A stretch of DNA of 7,180 bases from Micrococcaceae bacterium UBA7136 (GTDB lineage: Bacteria; Actinomycetota; Actinomycetes; Actinomycetales; Micrococcaceae), in contig DKXC01000123.1 of NCBI GenBank assembly GCA_002492045.1, positions 7,366 through 14,545 of the forward strand. The letters are read 5' to 3'. The notes below the pieces were generated by a model. The model made no database searches. It was not told the DNA's origin and worked only from the letters and a program-made list of their open reading frames with translations. Shown piece after piece: positions 6,222-7,180 of the stretch (position 1 is the stretch's first letter; each line of letters begins with the position of its first letter). The position numbers and the translations under genes are program-made.

Positions 6222-6761
6222 ATGGAAAGCCAAGACCCCCTCTACCAGGCCCTAGAAGCAGCCAACCAGCAGGTAGCCCAAGCCAACCAGGCCCTGGAAG
6301 AAAAAGTTCAAGAAGCCCGCGCCGCCGGACTCACCTGGCAAACCATCGGTCGGGCCCTGGGCGTCAGCAAACAGGCCGCCGCCCAACGCTTCGCCGCTGC
6401 CCTCCCCACCCGCCGCTCCCTAGACCTCCTCCAAACCGAACTCAACCAAATCACAGACGCCTTCTTTGCCGCCCTAGCCCGAGGCATTGTCCAGGACGCC
6501 CAGGCCTACATGACCTACACGGCCAGCAGACGCTACTCCAAGCGGAAACTCCTCAAAACCTGGCAAGAGGTCACAGACCAGGTAGGGCCCTTCACCGAAG
6601 TCAGCAAAACCCTCATCGAAGAAGCCCCCAGCGGCTTTATCCTCACCTACCGGCTAAGCCATACCCGGGGCCAACCGGTCGGCCAAATCTCCTTCAACCC
6701 AGCCCGCAAAATAACAGGATTGGTGATTTTCAATGATGACTCAGCGCCCCTCCCTTGGTAA
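6222..6761 (+). CDS. Helix-turn-helix protein with C-terminal DUF3887-type domain
   Basis: A probable cytosolic DNA-binding regulator of 179 residues; its signal and targets are unknown. Residues 4-34 form a Gln/Ala/Glu-rich amphipathic helix (probable coiled coil). Residues 36-58, GLTWQTIGRALGVSKQAAAQRF, are a typical actinobacterial helix-turn-helix. Residues 72-172 resemble DUF3887: a helical start, W114 and the VGPF turn (121-124), then alternating strands ending in ISFNPARKITGLVIF. No signal peptide or membrane segment is present. The ATG at 6222 has an AAGGAG (6211-6216) 5 nt upstream, so the start is secure. It is transcribed away from dus and overlaps the next gene by 29 bp. Dyads with GTCAA arms sit on its own promoter, suggesting autoregulation. 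Sensing by the DUF3887 domain is speculation. Confidence 0.8.
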   Translation: MESQDPLYQALEAANQQVAQANQALEEKVQEARAAGLTWQTIGRALGVSKQAAAQRFAAALPTRRSLDLLQTELNQITDAFFAALARGIVQDAQAYMTYTASRRYSKRKLLKTWQEVTDQVGPFTEVSKTLIEEAPSGFILTYRLSHTRGQPVGQISFNPARKITGLVIFNDDSAPLPW

Positions 6762-7107
6762 GTACGGCCCCCTGGCCACCGTCCTACTCTGCGCCCTCAA
6801 CGGGGCTATCACCTACTGGTTCAGCAGCCAGCCCCTCTACGGTTTGCTCTCCTTCGCCCTGCTGCTGGGCGGGGTTCTAGCAGTCCAATGGTTCTACCGG
6901 ACGGGGCCAAGCTACAGCATGACCTGGCAGCCCGGGCAGCTAGCCTGGTTGATTCTTGTGGGCTGGGGAGTCCTTTATTTCTGGTGGCAATTAGACCCCA
7001 ACGGCCTCTGGCCCACTCTCTGGATCTTCATCATTTTCTGGGCTCAACACCAAGACGATAAAAGACGCAAGCGCAAGGCACGCAGAGCCCAAGACCTGGG
7101 CATCTAA
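6733..7107 (+). CDS. Small four-helix membrane protein, unknown function
   Basis: I do not recognise a family. The protein is 124 residues with four hydrophobic segments at about 12-30, 35-54, 69-87 and 91-106, rich in Trp (W29, 53, 65, 72, 78, 84, 85, 93, 97, 103). It has a basic N-terminus and a strongly basic tail (KRRKRKARR, 110-118), consistent with both ends in the cytoplasm. The start overlaps the 3' end of the HTH gene by 29 bp in another frame; ATG 6733 or the adjacent ATG 6736 could serve, with a weak GGTGA about 8 nt before 6733. The overlap points to translational coupling, and thus to a functional link with the HTH-DUF3887 protein: the membrane protein may be its partner or target. 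It ends with TAA at 7105-7107. Confidence 0.8.
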   Translation: MMTQRPSLGKYGPLATVLLCALNGAITYWFSSQPLYGLLSFALLLGGVLAVQWFYRTGPSYSMTWQPGQLAWLILVGWGVLYFWWQLDPNGLWPTLWIFIIFWAQHQDDKRRKRKARRAQDLGI

Positions 7108-7125
7108 GATATTTAATTCCTTGAA

Positions 7126-7166
7126 AGAGGGTTAGGCTCACAGACTCGCGCTCGCCGCCACCCTCT
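7126..7166. other. Inverted 7-bp arms in the 3' flank of the membrane-protein gene
   Basis: AGAGGGT (7126-7132) and ACCCTCT (7160-7166) are perfect inverted copies 27 bases apart. The interval and the bases after it are a C/G-rich TCGC-repeating stretch unlike the flanking coding DNA. There is no T-run, so it is a poor intrinsic terminator; it may be the edge of a dispersed repeat continuing beyond the window, or chance. Nothing else is visible in 7108-7180. Confidence 0.2.
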
Positions 7167-7180
7167 CGCCTCGCAAGCTC

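Noticed and set aside
6059..6223. 55-codon N-terminal extension of the dus reading frame
   Set aside because: It runs antisense through the operator/promoter region up to the divergent start codon; the family begins near the shorter start, which has its own GGAGGG.
890..7135. Recurrent GGGTTAG in the gaps near 890, 1093 and 7130
   Set aside because: The 7-mer is too short, the flanks differ, and it also occurs inside genes; no consistent position relative to starts or ends.

Overview
The window looks like a chromosomal core region of a fairly high-GC actinobacterium. The evidence is the gene order dus - (DUF6176) - dgt - dnaG, the actinobacterial form of each of those proteins (for example the SDDGSGGEVIFTFDGD stretch of DnaG and the LPDGWL tail of Dus), and a holin-superfamily III (Holin-X type) membrane protein. 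Use of CTA leucine codons and the many CTAG tetramers point away from Streptomyces or Mycobacterium and suggest a moderate-GC lineage such as Actinomycetaceae, but the genus cannot be fixed from this sequence.

Layout. Positions 1-829 (minus) hold the 5' part of a two-helix membrane protein that runs off the left edge. Positions 906-1083 hold a complete minus-strand tRNA-Asn(GUU) unit: a candidate promoter, the tRNA, and a UUCG-loop terminator. Positions 1112-6058 are a minus-strand cluster transcribed in the order tRNA-dihydrouridine synthase, DUF6176 protein, dNTP triphosphohydrolase-like protein (dgt), DNA primase (dnaG). The first two genes are 7 nt apart, with the second gene's Shine-Dalgarno inside the end of the first. 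Gaps of about 109 and 52 nt precede dgt and dnaG. The cluster combines tRNA modification, dNTP pool control and replication priming.

The divergent intergenic region 6059-6221 is the most structured non-coding DNA here. It carries three near-identical 13-bp units (TGTGA-Y-WW-GTCAA) plus one degenerate unit, arranged as two dyads around a recognisable plus-strand promoter. This promoter drives a two-gene plus-strand module: a small regulator-like protein with a helix-turn-helix followed by a DUF3887-type domain, and an overlapping four-helix membrane protein. The simplest reading is an autoregulated regulator/membrane-protein pair whose operators may also affect the divergent dus cluster. This is the only part of the window that may be undescribed; the rest is ordinary housekeeping DNA. 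The last 73 bases contain no gene I can support.
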